Below are positions 20,101-27,711 of a stretch of 64,000 nucleotides of DNA, one piece after another. The notes under the pieces were generated by a model, which searched no databases, was not told the origin of the DNA, and was given only the letters and a program-made list of their open reading frames with translations. The stretch lies in NCBI GenBank assembly GCA_949987565.1, contig OX465105.1, forward strand, positions 17,448,137-17,512,136, written 5' to 3'. Each line of letters starts with the position of its first letter. Position 1 is the first letter of the stretch. The translations under genes and the position numbers were made by a program. Source of the DNA: Luidia sarsii. Lineage: Eukaryota; Echinodermata; Asteroidea; Paxillosida; Luidiidae.

Positions 20101-23042
20101 AATTATTCCTAATTTCCATTAAGATAGGCGGACAGCTATGCAGGTGCCCATACCCATAGCAGGTGCCCATACCCATAGCAGGTGCCCATACCCATAACAG
20201 GTGCCCATACCCATAGCAGTTGTACTCTTTCCCTTAACTGATGGCTCCTGCCTCCCCTCACTGACAGCCATCCCAGACCCGCCCAAGAAGAAGCGCAAGG
20301 TGGACGACGTCAGGGTGCACGCCACCGGCACGGCCCGTACGGAGGGCTTCTACAAGATCACCACGCAGGAGAAGAAGAAGTACCTGGCCAGGCTCAGGAC
20401 CCTGCCCTCGGACAGGGGCGACAACAGCGAGGTACGTGGGGGGAGACCGTGGTCTCTAAGGAACGGCCAGGCGCCTAGGGTTGTGCGATATCATGATATT
20501 TATCGATATCCTGATATCGCTTTCCGATGATGATCGTATCGAGTACACTTCAGGATATCGTAATATTCACGATATCGCGATATTGAAAAAAAGTACCGGC
20601 TGGCCAGTGCCATTATCCTCTGTCTGTCACCATTTATAGTACAGCCTTCAGAGACATCTTGAAGAGCGACAAGCTTTCAATAGCAAAAAACAACGAGGGA
20701 AGAGTGATATTGATAATATCAATTTTCACCATCGTAACTTATCGCACAGTCACCAGAGGATGAGCTATGCACAGAAACCATATGGCCCGTCAGAACGTGT
20801 GACGAGTTATCAATCGTAGGCTGAGTTACGATGCATCGTAAGGCCTCGTGAAATCCACCCCAGGACCCCTCCTCGTCTTGGGCCGGTGGCCTGTGGCCTA
20901 GGGCCTCGAGATACCCCCACTCCTTAACACTGGACTCTTGTGTCTCCCCGTGGACTGCAGGACTCCAGCGTGCCCATCAAGGCGGGAGGAGGCAAGCATG
21001 CGGAGCTGTCCAGGGAGGCGCGGTCGGATCAGCGGCGCGCCATGGCCACCCTCACCAGGCAAGATGGAGCCGTCTCGGACCTGCTGAAGTTCAACCAACT
21101 CAAGGTAACCTCAAGGCTTCAAACCCGCCTCATTTTTTCCCTTATTTTCTGACTACTGGAAATCGGTGAAAGGTGAATGAAAGAACTAAAATCAAAATGA
21201 AAGGAAAACTCAACTGAAAAATTGGCAAAGAAAACTTTGACTGAAAAATTTGCAAAAAAAACTTTGACTGGACTGGAACTTGGAACCCAAGACCTCTGGA
21301 TTAACGTACCAGTGCTCTTCCATTTGAGCTGTCCAGCCCGTAGATGGTGGCCTTCCTTAATAGTCAACTAGTCTTTTGCTGTGGGGGGGGGGGGGCGCCA
21401 GTCAGAAGCAATTCAACCAGAGGTCTCAGGTTCAAGTCCTGGTCCAGTCAAAGTTTTCTTTGCCAATTTTTCAATTTGTTCAAAAGTTCCCAGTCAGTTT
21501 TTCCTTTCTTTGTTTCACGAAAACTCACCTGAATTAGAAGTTGGAACTGCCTTCCTGAAACCTGTGTCTTCATATTCTGACATAATCTTAAATGCCAAGT
21601 CCTGAGGTAAATCCTGAATGAAAAGCTCACCTGAATAGCTTGGACATGGGGGGGTTCCTAATACTGTTTGGAACTGCCTTTCTAAGACCTGGGGGTCTTC
21701 ATATTCTGACCGAATCTTAAATGCTAAGTCCTGAATGGAAAGCTCATCTGAATAGCTTGGACATGGGGGCTCCTAATGCCGTAATCTTTGCTGTATCACA
21801 GTTCCGCAAGAAGGACCTGAAGTTCTTGAAGAGCGGCATCCACGGCTGGGGCCTGTACGCCATGCAGCCCATCTCGGCCGACGAGATGGTCATCGAGTAC
21901 GTGGGCGAGTCCATCCGGCAGAGCGTGGCCGACGAGCGGGAGATGCGGTACGAGAAGATCGGCATCGGCAGCAGCTACCTGTTCCGCATCGACGGCGAGG
22001 CCATCATTGACGCCACCAAGACGGGCAACCTGGCCCGCTTCATCAACCACAGCTGCACGGTGAGTAGCGGCAGGGCAGGGCAGGGTTGGTGGGGGAAGAG
22101 TGGGCCCAGAATGACCGCCAGACCGTGGTGTGTCCAGTGATATCACCGTCGGTCTGGTGCGTTTTGTTATCCCATTGGACAAGGCCATCTAGAGGCTATC
22201 TGAAAAAGGAAATAAGTTCTGCTGTTCAATTAAAGTTGTAAGCTTAGATTTCTCCTGAATTCAGAGGACCCGGCATTTCAATATTAGCAGGACCTTTCTC
22301 AAAGGCAGAAAGGTCCTGCTACGATCGAAATGTCAGGCCCTCTAAATTTAGGAGATTTGCAGTTTGGGTTATTTTGGGTAGACAGCAGTTTGCAAATTTG
22401 TGTATGTTACTCTTTGCTTTAATTTCATAATTTTATCTGTGACATTTCTGGAATTACGTTGTATGGAAACATGTTGCAAACTGTTGTCTGACATGAATGT
22501 CCCAGCAGGACCTTTCTCAACAGGATCAAAACGTCACATCCTTGACATTTCTTGAAATTTTTTTTGTGATGTGCTGCCACGTATCTGGAAGCCACCTCAT
22601 GGCCTGGACAAGCTTGGCTGACAGCTGATCACTTGACAAGTGGTTAAGACATCTGCACTAGACAGCCACCCGCAGTTATCACTTTACAAGCAGACAGTCG
22701 GACAGAGCATTATGAAGCAAACGGTGCTGACTACGGGTTGGAAGTCGTTAGAGTTAATGATGCAAATCATAGTGCTTTCATAATGATAAGATACGATGCA
22801 TCTTACGGTGCAGACTGAATACTCCTTGTTTCCTGCTTGTCTCCCTCCTCCCCCTCCCTCCCCTTCAGCCCAACTGCTACGCCAAGATCATCTCGATGGA
22901 GTCGCAGAAGAAGATTGTGATCTACTCCAAGCAGAACATCAGCACGGGCGAGGAGATCACCTACGACTACAAGTTCCCCATCGAGGACGAGAAGATCCCC
23001 TGCCTGTGCGGCACGAGCCAGTGCCGAGGCACCCTGAACTAG
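8006..23042 (+). CDS. SETD1: SETD1 histone H3 lysine-4 methyltransferase (SET1/COMPASS catalytic subunit), complete
   Basis: Coding exons: 8006-8015, 8461-8609, 10074-10175, 10493-10763, 11265-11316, about 11373-14286, 15031-15231, 15718-15808, 16278-16457, 17062-17236, 17584-17748, 18115-18556, 19087-19684, 20262-20431, 20961-21104, 21802-22059, 22869-23042; all phases agree, giving about 2,031 residues. Domains in order: conserved N-terminus ([25 protein letters not shown]), RRM, a long low-complexity region containing [10 protein letters not shown], the conserved [15 protein letters not shown] helix, acidic tracts, N-SET with a WDR5-binding Win-type motif (GTARTEGFY), SET and post-SET ending [13 protein letters not shown]. 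The protein methylates H3K4 in the nucleus within COMPASS (WDR5, RBBP5, ASH2L, DPY30, CXXC1, WDR82). Order and motifs match vertebrate SETD1A and SETD1B, and a single pre-duplication gene is likely. The start was chosen because the ten-base first exon splices in phase to the conserved N-terminus. The exon 5/6 junction is uncertain. Confidence 0.95.
9697..9800 (+). mobile_element. tRNA-derived SINE-like element with T tail
   Basis: A tRNA-like head has a pol III A box (TGGTCAAGTGG) and B box (GGCTCGAATCC). Pairable ends, GCTCGG near the start and CCGAGC near the end, act as an acceptor stem. It is followed a few bases later by a run of about 18 T. The anticodon arm does not fold cleanly and it sits in a SETD1 intron, so I call it a SINE head or tRNA pseudogene rather than a working tRNA gene. 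Confidence 0.65.
10230..10425. mobile_element. Foldback element, family FB-B
   Basis: Near-perfect inverted repeat centred at about 10327. The left arm contains GTGACACCATGTAG, GGAGTGTGGC and AAAAGAGCCGGT; the right arm has ACCGGCTCTTTT, GCCACACTCC and a CATG-ATTTCACCGC run. The terminal motif (GTTTGCGGTGACACCATG type) recurs at about 11140, 24480, 29310, 31610, 34800, 51290, 55290, 59405 and 61270. No coding capacity. Confidence 0.85.
10860..11020 (+). repeat. Dispersed repeat in SETD1 intron 4 (second copy 19952-20122)
   Basis: Shares GCTGCCAACC, CCTATTTTGGAGGAAT, GATTTTTGGCTT, GCTCTGTGATTCCTCTT and TATTCCTAATTTCC in the same order with 19952-20122, which lies in the putative U12-type intron. 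Together with an FB-A fragment (11030-11075) and an FB-B fragment (11140-11225) it fills most of this intron. Confidence 0.8.
11373..14286 (+). other. SETD1: SETD1 segment: giant low-complexity exon 6
   Basis: About 2.9 kb in one open frame, very GC-rich. The first part is Gly/Pro/Gln/Tyr-rich (prion-like composition with [13 protein letters not shown] and [10 protein letters not shown] stretches). Then come an acidic patch and [18 protein letters not shown], matching the SLDSRIEMLL motif of vertebrate SETD1. A Ser/Pro/Thr region, a Met-Gly run at about 13747-13785 and a Pro-rich block follow. The exon closes with [19 protein letters not shown] and WWDN, conserved in SETD1A (LNRKMVENVAF, WWES). 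The start is uncertain: the acceptor at 11356 gives an early stop, while acceptors ending at 11372 or a little further keep the frame. Confidence 0.88.
14552..14640 (+). mobile_element. tRNA-like SINE fragment (GGCTGGATAGCTCAG family)
   Basis: Begins GGGCTGGATAGCTCAGACGG (A-box-like) and contains a B-box-like GGTGTAAGTCCC followed by CCGGTCTAGTCAAAGTTGTC. Related copies sit at about 21230-21480, 30523-30600 and 40985-41085. The shared preceding GCCATCTAA and trailing TCAAAGTT show it is a longer dispersed element. An FB-A fragment follows at about 14690-14790. Confidence 0.7.
15031..18556 (+). other. SETD1: SETD1 segment: exons 7-12, basic motif then acidic tracts
   Basis: Exon 7 ends RRMPSFK and exon 8 starts [11 protein letters not shown], matching the LPSFKVKRKEPSE junction of human SETD1A. 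Exons 9 and 10 encode long Glu/Asp/Ser tracts, as in vertebrate SETD1. Exons 11-12 are charged and Ala-rich, with an eight- or nine-Ala run encoded by GCT/GCG repeats at about 18348-18375, a possible length-polymorphic site. Confidence 0.88.
15232..15717 (+). other. SETD1: GC-AG intron of SETD1 carrying a 140-bp MITE
   Basis: The exon ends at AAG followed by GCAAGC, so the donor is GC rather than GT; the acceptor is TGTCCCAG at 15710-15717. Inside, 15324-15463 is bounded by perfect 28-base inverted repeats (left begins AATCAATAGAAATGAAGGGG; right ends CCCTTCATTTCTATTGATT), with an inner hairpin around CGCGATTTCTCG. An FB-C fragment follows at about 15476-15640. Confidence 0.85.
18570..18795. 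repeat. CCCCTCAATCA-type tandem repeat
   Basis: Intronic run of degenerate 11-12 base units (CCCCTCAATCA, CCCCTCACTCA, CCCTTCAGTCA) with interspersed GTTGG units, in the SETD1 intron between the exons ending 18556 and starting 19087. Confidence 0.85.
19685..20261 (+). other. SETD1: Probable U12-type AT-AC intron in SETD1
   Basis: No GT donor restores the frame after exon 13. The exon runs into CCAC followed by ATATCCTTT, the canonical U12 5' splice motif. Near the 3' end, TCCCTTAACT at 20230-20239 matches the U12 branch-site consensus, and CTCAC ending at 20261 supplies an AC acceptor. Joining 19684 to 20262 keeps the phase and gives [19 protein letters not shown], the same length as the vertebrate counterpart to within one residue. 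An AG at 20266-20267 would also be in frame. The branch A lies about 24 bases from the AC, somewhat longer than usual. The intron includes a long T tract and a dispersed repeat. Confidence 0.82.
20138..20220. repeat. 19-bp tandem repeat, about 4 copies
   Basis: GGTGCCCATACCCATAGCA repeated four to five times directly upstream of the putative U12 branch site in the SETD1 intron. Confidence 0.9.
20470..20870. repeat. Dispersed repeats in SETD1 intron 14
   Basis: The left part is rich in the palindrome CGATATCG and relatives and is bounded by GGGTTGTGCGATA and TATCGCACAG, which are inverted to each other, so it is possibly a MITE. The right part (about 20745-20865) contains GATGCATCGTAAGGC and GTGAAATCCACC, shared with about 19800-19880, 38868-39015 and 53405-53550. 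Confidence 0.6.
21230..21480. mobile_element. Inverted pair of tRNA-like SINE fragments
   Basis: 21230-21345 is a minus-oriented copy (GGAACCCAAGACCTC, GAGCTGTCCAGCC) and 21360-21480 a plus-oriented partial copy (AGGTCTCAGGTTCAAGTCC, AGTCAAAGTTTTCTTTG). The two share the TCAAAGTT tail in opposite orientation and flank a G run. Intronic in SETD1. Confidence 0.65.
22250..22380. mobile_element. Foldback element, family FB-A
   Basis: Left arm GAATTCAGAGGACC then TTAGCAGGACCTTTCTCAAA; right arm AGAAAGGTCCTGCTACGATC then GTCAGGCCCTCTAAAT. Same family as copies at 31306-31462, 44876-45085, 45765-45960, 56195-56345, 60600-60780, 60860-61060 and 61670-61800. Confidence 0.85.
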
Positions 23043-23228
23043 ATGGGCAAGGGTCGGCCGCTGCTTGATAAGGCTGAGCGACTCAACCCCCAAGAAATAT
23101 CCTGGACCTGGAGACCAACATGGAAGCTTTGAGATCGGTGCCTGCTAACCTCCGCGGACGGAGCCCGATGGCAAGGCTCTCCTCTCCTATGGGGAGGTGT
23201 CAAGGTCTGCCGGCGCCCCACATCAAGG

Positions 23229-23596
23229 CCCCCTTTCTTGCCTGACATCCTGCCATCTACCGATGCCGACGTGCAGATGACGACCTGAAGGAGCTGACCT
23301 GAAGGAGCCGAGCATGAGGCGTAGAGGGTTGTCGTCGCTGACCAGGAGGCACCGTCGTGCAGGCGGTAGTCTTCGAAGCACCGACCCGCAGGTGCTGCTC
23401 TTGAAAAGCCCGGCCCCCTTTCTTGCCTGACATCCTGCCATCTACCGATGCCGACGTGCAGATGACGACCTGAAGGAGCTGACCTGAAGGAGCCGAGCAT
23501 GAGGCGTAGAGGGTTGTCGTCGCTGACCAGGAGGCACCGTCGTGCAGGCGGTAGTCTTCGAAGCACCGACCCGCAGGTGCTGCTCTTGAAAAGCAC
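23229..23596 (+). repeat. Two tandem copies of a 185-bp block
   Basis: The block starting CCCCCTTTCTTGCCTGACAT recurs 185 bases later almost without change, ending GGTGCTGCTCTTGAAAAGC in both copies. The near identity indicates a recent duplication just after the SETD1 stop codon. Confidence 0.93.
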
Positions 23597-24070
23597 CTAC
23601 CTGCAGGTGCTAGTCTAAAAAGCACTGACCTGCAGGTGCTAGTCTAAAAAGCACTGAACTGTTGGTGCTCGTCTAATAAAGCACTGACCTGCAGGTGCTG
23701 GTCTTAAAAGCACTGACCTGCAGGTGATAGTCTAAAAAGCACTGACCTGCAGGTGCTGGTCTGGAAAAGCACTGACTTGCAGGTGCTAGGCTAAAAACCA
23801 CTGACCTGTTGGTGCTCATCTGAAAAGCACTGACCTGCAGGTGCTGGTCTTAAAAGCACCGGCATGCAGGTGCTGGTCTGAAAAGCATTGACCTGCAGAC
23901 GCTGGTTTGAAGAGCACTGACCTGCAGGTGCTGGTCTGAAAAACGTTGACCTGCAGTTGCTGGTTTGAAGAGCACTGACCTGCAGGTGCTTGCGTGAAGG
24001 CTCTGACCTTCAGTTGACGGCTCAGAGGTGCCAAACCTGAAGGTGCCGGTCGGAAGCACAGACCCTGCCA
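23597..24070 (+). repeat. 29-bp tandem array in the SETD1 3' region (about 16 copies)
   Basis: The unit is roughly GCACTGACCTGCAGGTGCTG followed by GTCTGAAAA. Each well-preserved unit contains ACCTGCAGGT, a perfect 10-base palindrome that includes a CAGGTG E-box core and its complement. Units diverge towards the right end. The last two thirds of the 185-bp block end in the same GGTGCTGCTCTTGAAAAGCA, so the array probably grew from that block. Confidence 0.9.
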
Positions 24071-26156
24071 GGTGTAAGCACACCAGGCCTACGTATGGAT
24101 AACGCACAGAGGAATATATGGAAACGAGTCTGTACAAAATCACGGAGATATATATTGCCATGAATCTAGGCACAGAGATGTATAAGTGGGATGTGTGGGG
24201 AACTGGGAGTGTTGGAGAGGCCCTTCTGTGGATCAGACTGGGCTGCTGGCCTGGTTTGTTCTGAGCTCAGTGGCAGCTGCTGGGCCTCGCGTTTACAGAC
24301 TCCCTTTATTTTCTGATGAGCGTCGGAGCATTGTGAGTCCTCAATTTTGGTATTGTTGGTGTACACCTTGCAGAGGTGCTGCCGGGTTCAGTCCGGGACC
24401 GTCCGTCTCATTACAGTGTGATGGGTGGAGGTTCAAAGGCCTCGGTGAACGTGGCCTAGAGGGCACCTGACGGCTTGGGGACTAAGTGGGAGGTTTGCGG
24501 TGACGCCATGTGTGGCTCTGAAATTGTTTTGGGTAGTGTGTACTCGGCCTTTCGTCAGGAAACTCGGGGACCCCGACGCTGCCCCCTTTACATGCATCAA
24601 ACACTTGTGCCATGAAATAGCTGTTGACACGTCGCTGCCACTGCCACTGCCAGGCTAGCTTCACATCTCTAGGTTTTTGTGTTCATGACAGTCTGTGGTT
24701 CAGCAGGATTCTGGCTGTTGACCCTAGCCAAGACACGGAGCAAGTCTCAAGTCCCTTGGCTGGAAGCCAGTTGCTTGCACAGGGGAGATTTACCCGAGTA
24801 GCTAGCAGACCTCATTTCCAGTCCTTCACTGCCCTGCCTCTCCCTCCCTGCCTGCCTGCCTGCCTGCCTCCCTCCCTCCCCCTCTCTCCCTGCCTCCTTG
24901 CCTGCCTGCCTGCCTCCCTTCCTCCCTCCTACAGACAGATTGCACATTTTTTTTACATCTGCAGTTCTCCCACAGCTGCAAATGATCTCCACCATCCTAC
25001 ACATACGCTACAGTCTTGTGCCAGGGGTTGAGGAGTATAACTGTTGCATCTGCATCAAGTTTCTCCTCCTTGCCCACCTCCCCCCCCCCTACCTCCCCAT
25101 CCCCTCTCATGTACAGTGTGTCTGAAATTCTCGTAAGCAGTCCTAAAGATAAGGCACGGAATTTGTGTCTTTGTTTTTTTTTTTTGGGGGGGGGGGCTCC
25201 AAGCAGAATGCGTTCAGTGCAATCTAGTCTCCTAGATATGATATGATGCGAATTTAAATCAATGAGGACTGAGCAGTGAGCACTCGGTGCTTACTACGTC
25301 CAGTAGGTCAAGCCCTCATTGACTCAAGTCTCGGTTAGAATGTGCGAGTAGATCTCCAGGTTATGTGCCTGAAAAAACCGTCAACAAAATTGGTCGCTCA
25401 AGGACTCCTGACAATCACAACATTACCTCGAAGAACTTGACCAAGTTTCGGGTCGGTGTCTTTTTGTAGAAATTCTGTGTCGCCTTCCCGCGATGTGGAC
25501 CTGTCATTTCTTGTTTTTATGTAGAGAGAGGAAAACATAGTTTGTCAGACTTTATTTTGCATTTTTGCTTTATTTTTCTCAGATTAGATCCATCAGTCTT
25601 TTTTTTCATCCGCTGTAGAAGTGCTCCTGTTTTTTTTTTCCCCAGTGGAAATTGAAATATCTCTTGATTTGCCAGTGTTATAAGAACATTGACCTTTTCT
25701 TTTGGGGTACTTTTTCTTTAGGGGGTACTTTTTCTTTGTGGGAAAAAAGAGGTTTTGATGTACAAATTCTGTAAAATAGTACAAATCATTGTAGCTTTAT
25801 CCTGTACATAAGGTCTGATTCTGTCCCATGTTTGTGGGGAAAGCCAAGCCATAGATTGTTCATATTTTGAAAATTGGTGGTCGGTTTTTTTATTTTCTTC
25901 AAGCAAAGTCGCTTGTTTTTGTCCGTGAAGGCGTGAGGGAGGGAGTCTTTGCAGATCACTGTTCCCATGTCTTTTTGTATTTCAAAGGACAGTGGCTGAT
26001 TTTTTTTGGGTGAAAAGCAGATAAGATATTCAATATCTTGATATTTGGCATGTAGATTTGTCAGCTTGAATAAAGGGGGAATTTGTTTTCGTTTTTTGAG
26101 GTTCTCTCCTGGTTTTTTTTTGTACATAATGTGAATATCTATATATATTTACATGC

Positions 26157-26162
26157 ATTAAA
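26157..26162 (+). terminator. Candidate polyadenylation signal ATTAAA
   Basis: Lies after a U-rich 3' region on the SETD1 strand (CATGCATTAAAATTGTG). It is the best signal seen before the next gene; there is no transcript support. Confidence 0.35.
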
Positions 26163-26164
26163 AT

Positions 26165-27711
26165 TGTGAATTATCATCTGACTGAATTGGTAACCACTGG
26201 CTTCGTCTGAATTGATTTGATCTGTTGTTTCTCTCCCTCCCCTGTCCCCTGTATGTGAGAGACGTCACTGCTGTTTTCTCATGGATAATTTTCTCGTCTT
26301 CTTGGAAAGACGAGAAATGTTCAAGTCCTCAATCTTAAATCCCAAGTCCATATGTACCGTAGTCTATTTAGTCTCAAATCTCTGTATTTCCAATTTTTCA
26401 TATATTTCTGTTGCCAGCCTAAATCCATTAGTTTCTATTTCTGACATTCTCACTGCCCCTAAATCCCCTCCGTTTTTTTTTCTCCTGGAAATCCATTATT
26501 TCTACGAAACTGTGTTAGGGACATGGCAAAAAAATCTCCCTCCCCGACCTTATTAGTACGTACGACATATATGCAGTATGTACGATTTTTGTTTATCTCG
26601 TGCGTAGACCTTATAAATGATGTTCCGTGTGTACGCGATTGAACTCGTACTCACAACATACATCTCGTTCGTAGGGGTCGTACCTGGCATGTACGACTAA
26701 ATCAGGCTCGTATACCCATATGTTTGTGCACAAACAATTTACGGGGTGGGGGCAAGGGGGAGGGGGCTATACCAGTTGAAGTTAAAGCTAGGGATAGGCT
26801 TTCTGCACAAAGGCTTTCTGCACAGCGAACACAACGTACGGTAACAATCTGAGTGACCTGAGACTTAATTCTGGTTTGTGCACAAACATGGGCCCATAGC
26901 GTTTATGTGTTAAGGAAAAAAAATCGCCCACCGGACATAATTCGTACGACATAAAAAATGATCTCACTGACTTAACTCGCGCGTACGACATACATCTCGT
27001 GCGGACGACTTATATCGCGTGCGTACAACATATCTCGTGTGTACGACATATCTCGTACGTACGATTTGTTTTCTCTGCAAACCCTCATTTCTGTAGCCCG
27101 GATGCCCTCTTCTACTCTGCGTCTGCGAGACCACAGTGCTTTCTTCCAAATCTTCCGTCACTCTAACCAGCTGTGCATAGCCCGTAATAGCGTCGAAGCC
27201 ACCGCTCAGACACAACGGCGAATTCGGGTGCAATCCCGTTGGGCAGTGCCCCGTAGTCAGAATCACTGTGTTGCACTGCAGTCCTTTCAGTCCCCCCCCC
27301 CAAGTGCAAGCACGACACCCTTTGTCAGCCAATCTGCCGTTGAACTGCACGGGGCGATGGTTCTATTGTAAAAAAGTGCACATCGAGTGCAGTGACCCAT
27401 GGAAGCAGTTCTGTTTAGAATCTTATACTAGCACGGGTCGTGTAGGGAGCCAGTTTGTTAGCCCACCTGCATGCCCCCCTCCACAACAACAGCAGCAATA
27501 ACAATACCGTGCATACTCAAATGAAAACAGGTTCACCAGGATATAGGAGGACACACCTAAAGTGGTAACTCGTCGTCACTGCAGTACTCGGCACCAATTC
27601 TGCCCTAAAACCACATCTTTGTTTCAGCACTTCCTCGATCTAGTGCCTGCGCGTTATCATCAGCGTGGGACACAAACTGTAGAATCACAGCAGACCAAAG
27701 CCTTGGTTAAA
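26165..27711. other. Intergenic region between SETD1 and the SEA-domain gene
   Basis: About 26550-27070 is unusually rich in TCGTACG, TACGACATA and CTCGTGCG runs, a degenerate short repeat with many CG and TACG steps. There is a small hairpin at about 26290-26318 (TTCTCGTCTTCTTGGAAAGA). No exon is supported until 27712. Confidence 0.6.

Larger units (their letters stand above)
19087..23042 (+). other. SETD1: SETD1 segment: N-SET, SET and post-SET (exons 13-17)
   Basis: Exon 13 has [20 protein letters not shown] and [11 protein letters not shown] (N-SET start). Exon 14 has [10 protein letters not shown] (a textbook basic nuclear-localisation motif) and the Win-type motif [12 protein letters not shown] for WDR5 docking. 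Exon 15 ends LLKFNQLK. Exon 16 starts [20 protein letters not shown] and carries [41 protein letters not shown]. Exon 17 has [30 protein letters not shown] and the post-SET Cys cluster before TAG at 23040-23042. The NHSC and YDYKF catalytic-site motifs are intact, so an active enzyme is expected. Confidence 0.95.
23043..26165 (+). other. SETD1: Putative SETD1 3' UTR and downstream region
   Basis: After TAG at 23042 there is no coding exon I can support up to about 27.7 kb. It holds a duplicated 185-bp block (23229-23596), a 29-bp E-box-bearing array (23597-24070), an FB-B fragment at about 24480-24570, a CTGC/CTCC simple repeat (24830-24935), and a T-rich stretch (25500-26150). ATTAAA at 26157-26162 is a plausible polyadenylation signal. 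How far the UTR really extends is inference. Confidence 0.55.

Noticed and set aside
20266..20267. AG acceptor for the same SETD1 intron
   Set aside because: It is in frame and remains possible (AT-AG), but the AC at 20260-20261 is closer to the branch site, pairs with an AT donor and gives a protein that aligns as well; kept as second choice.
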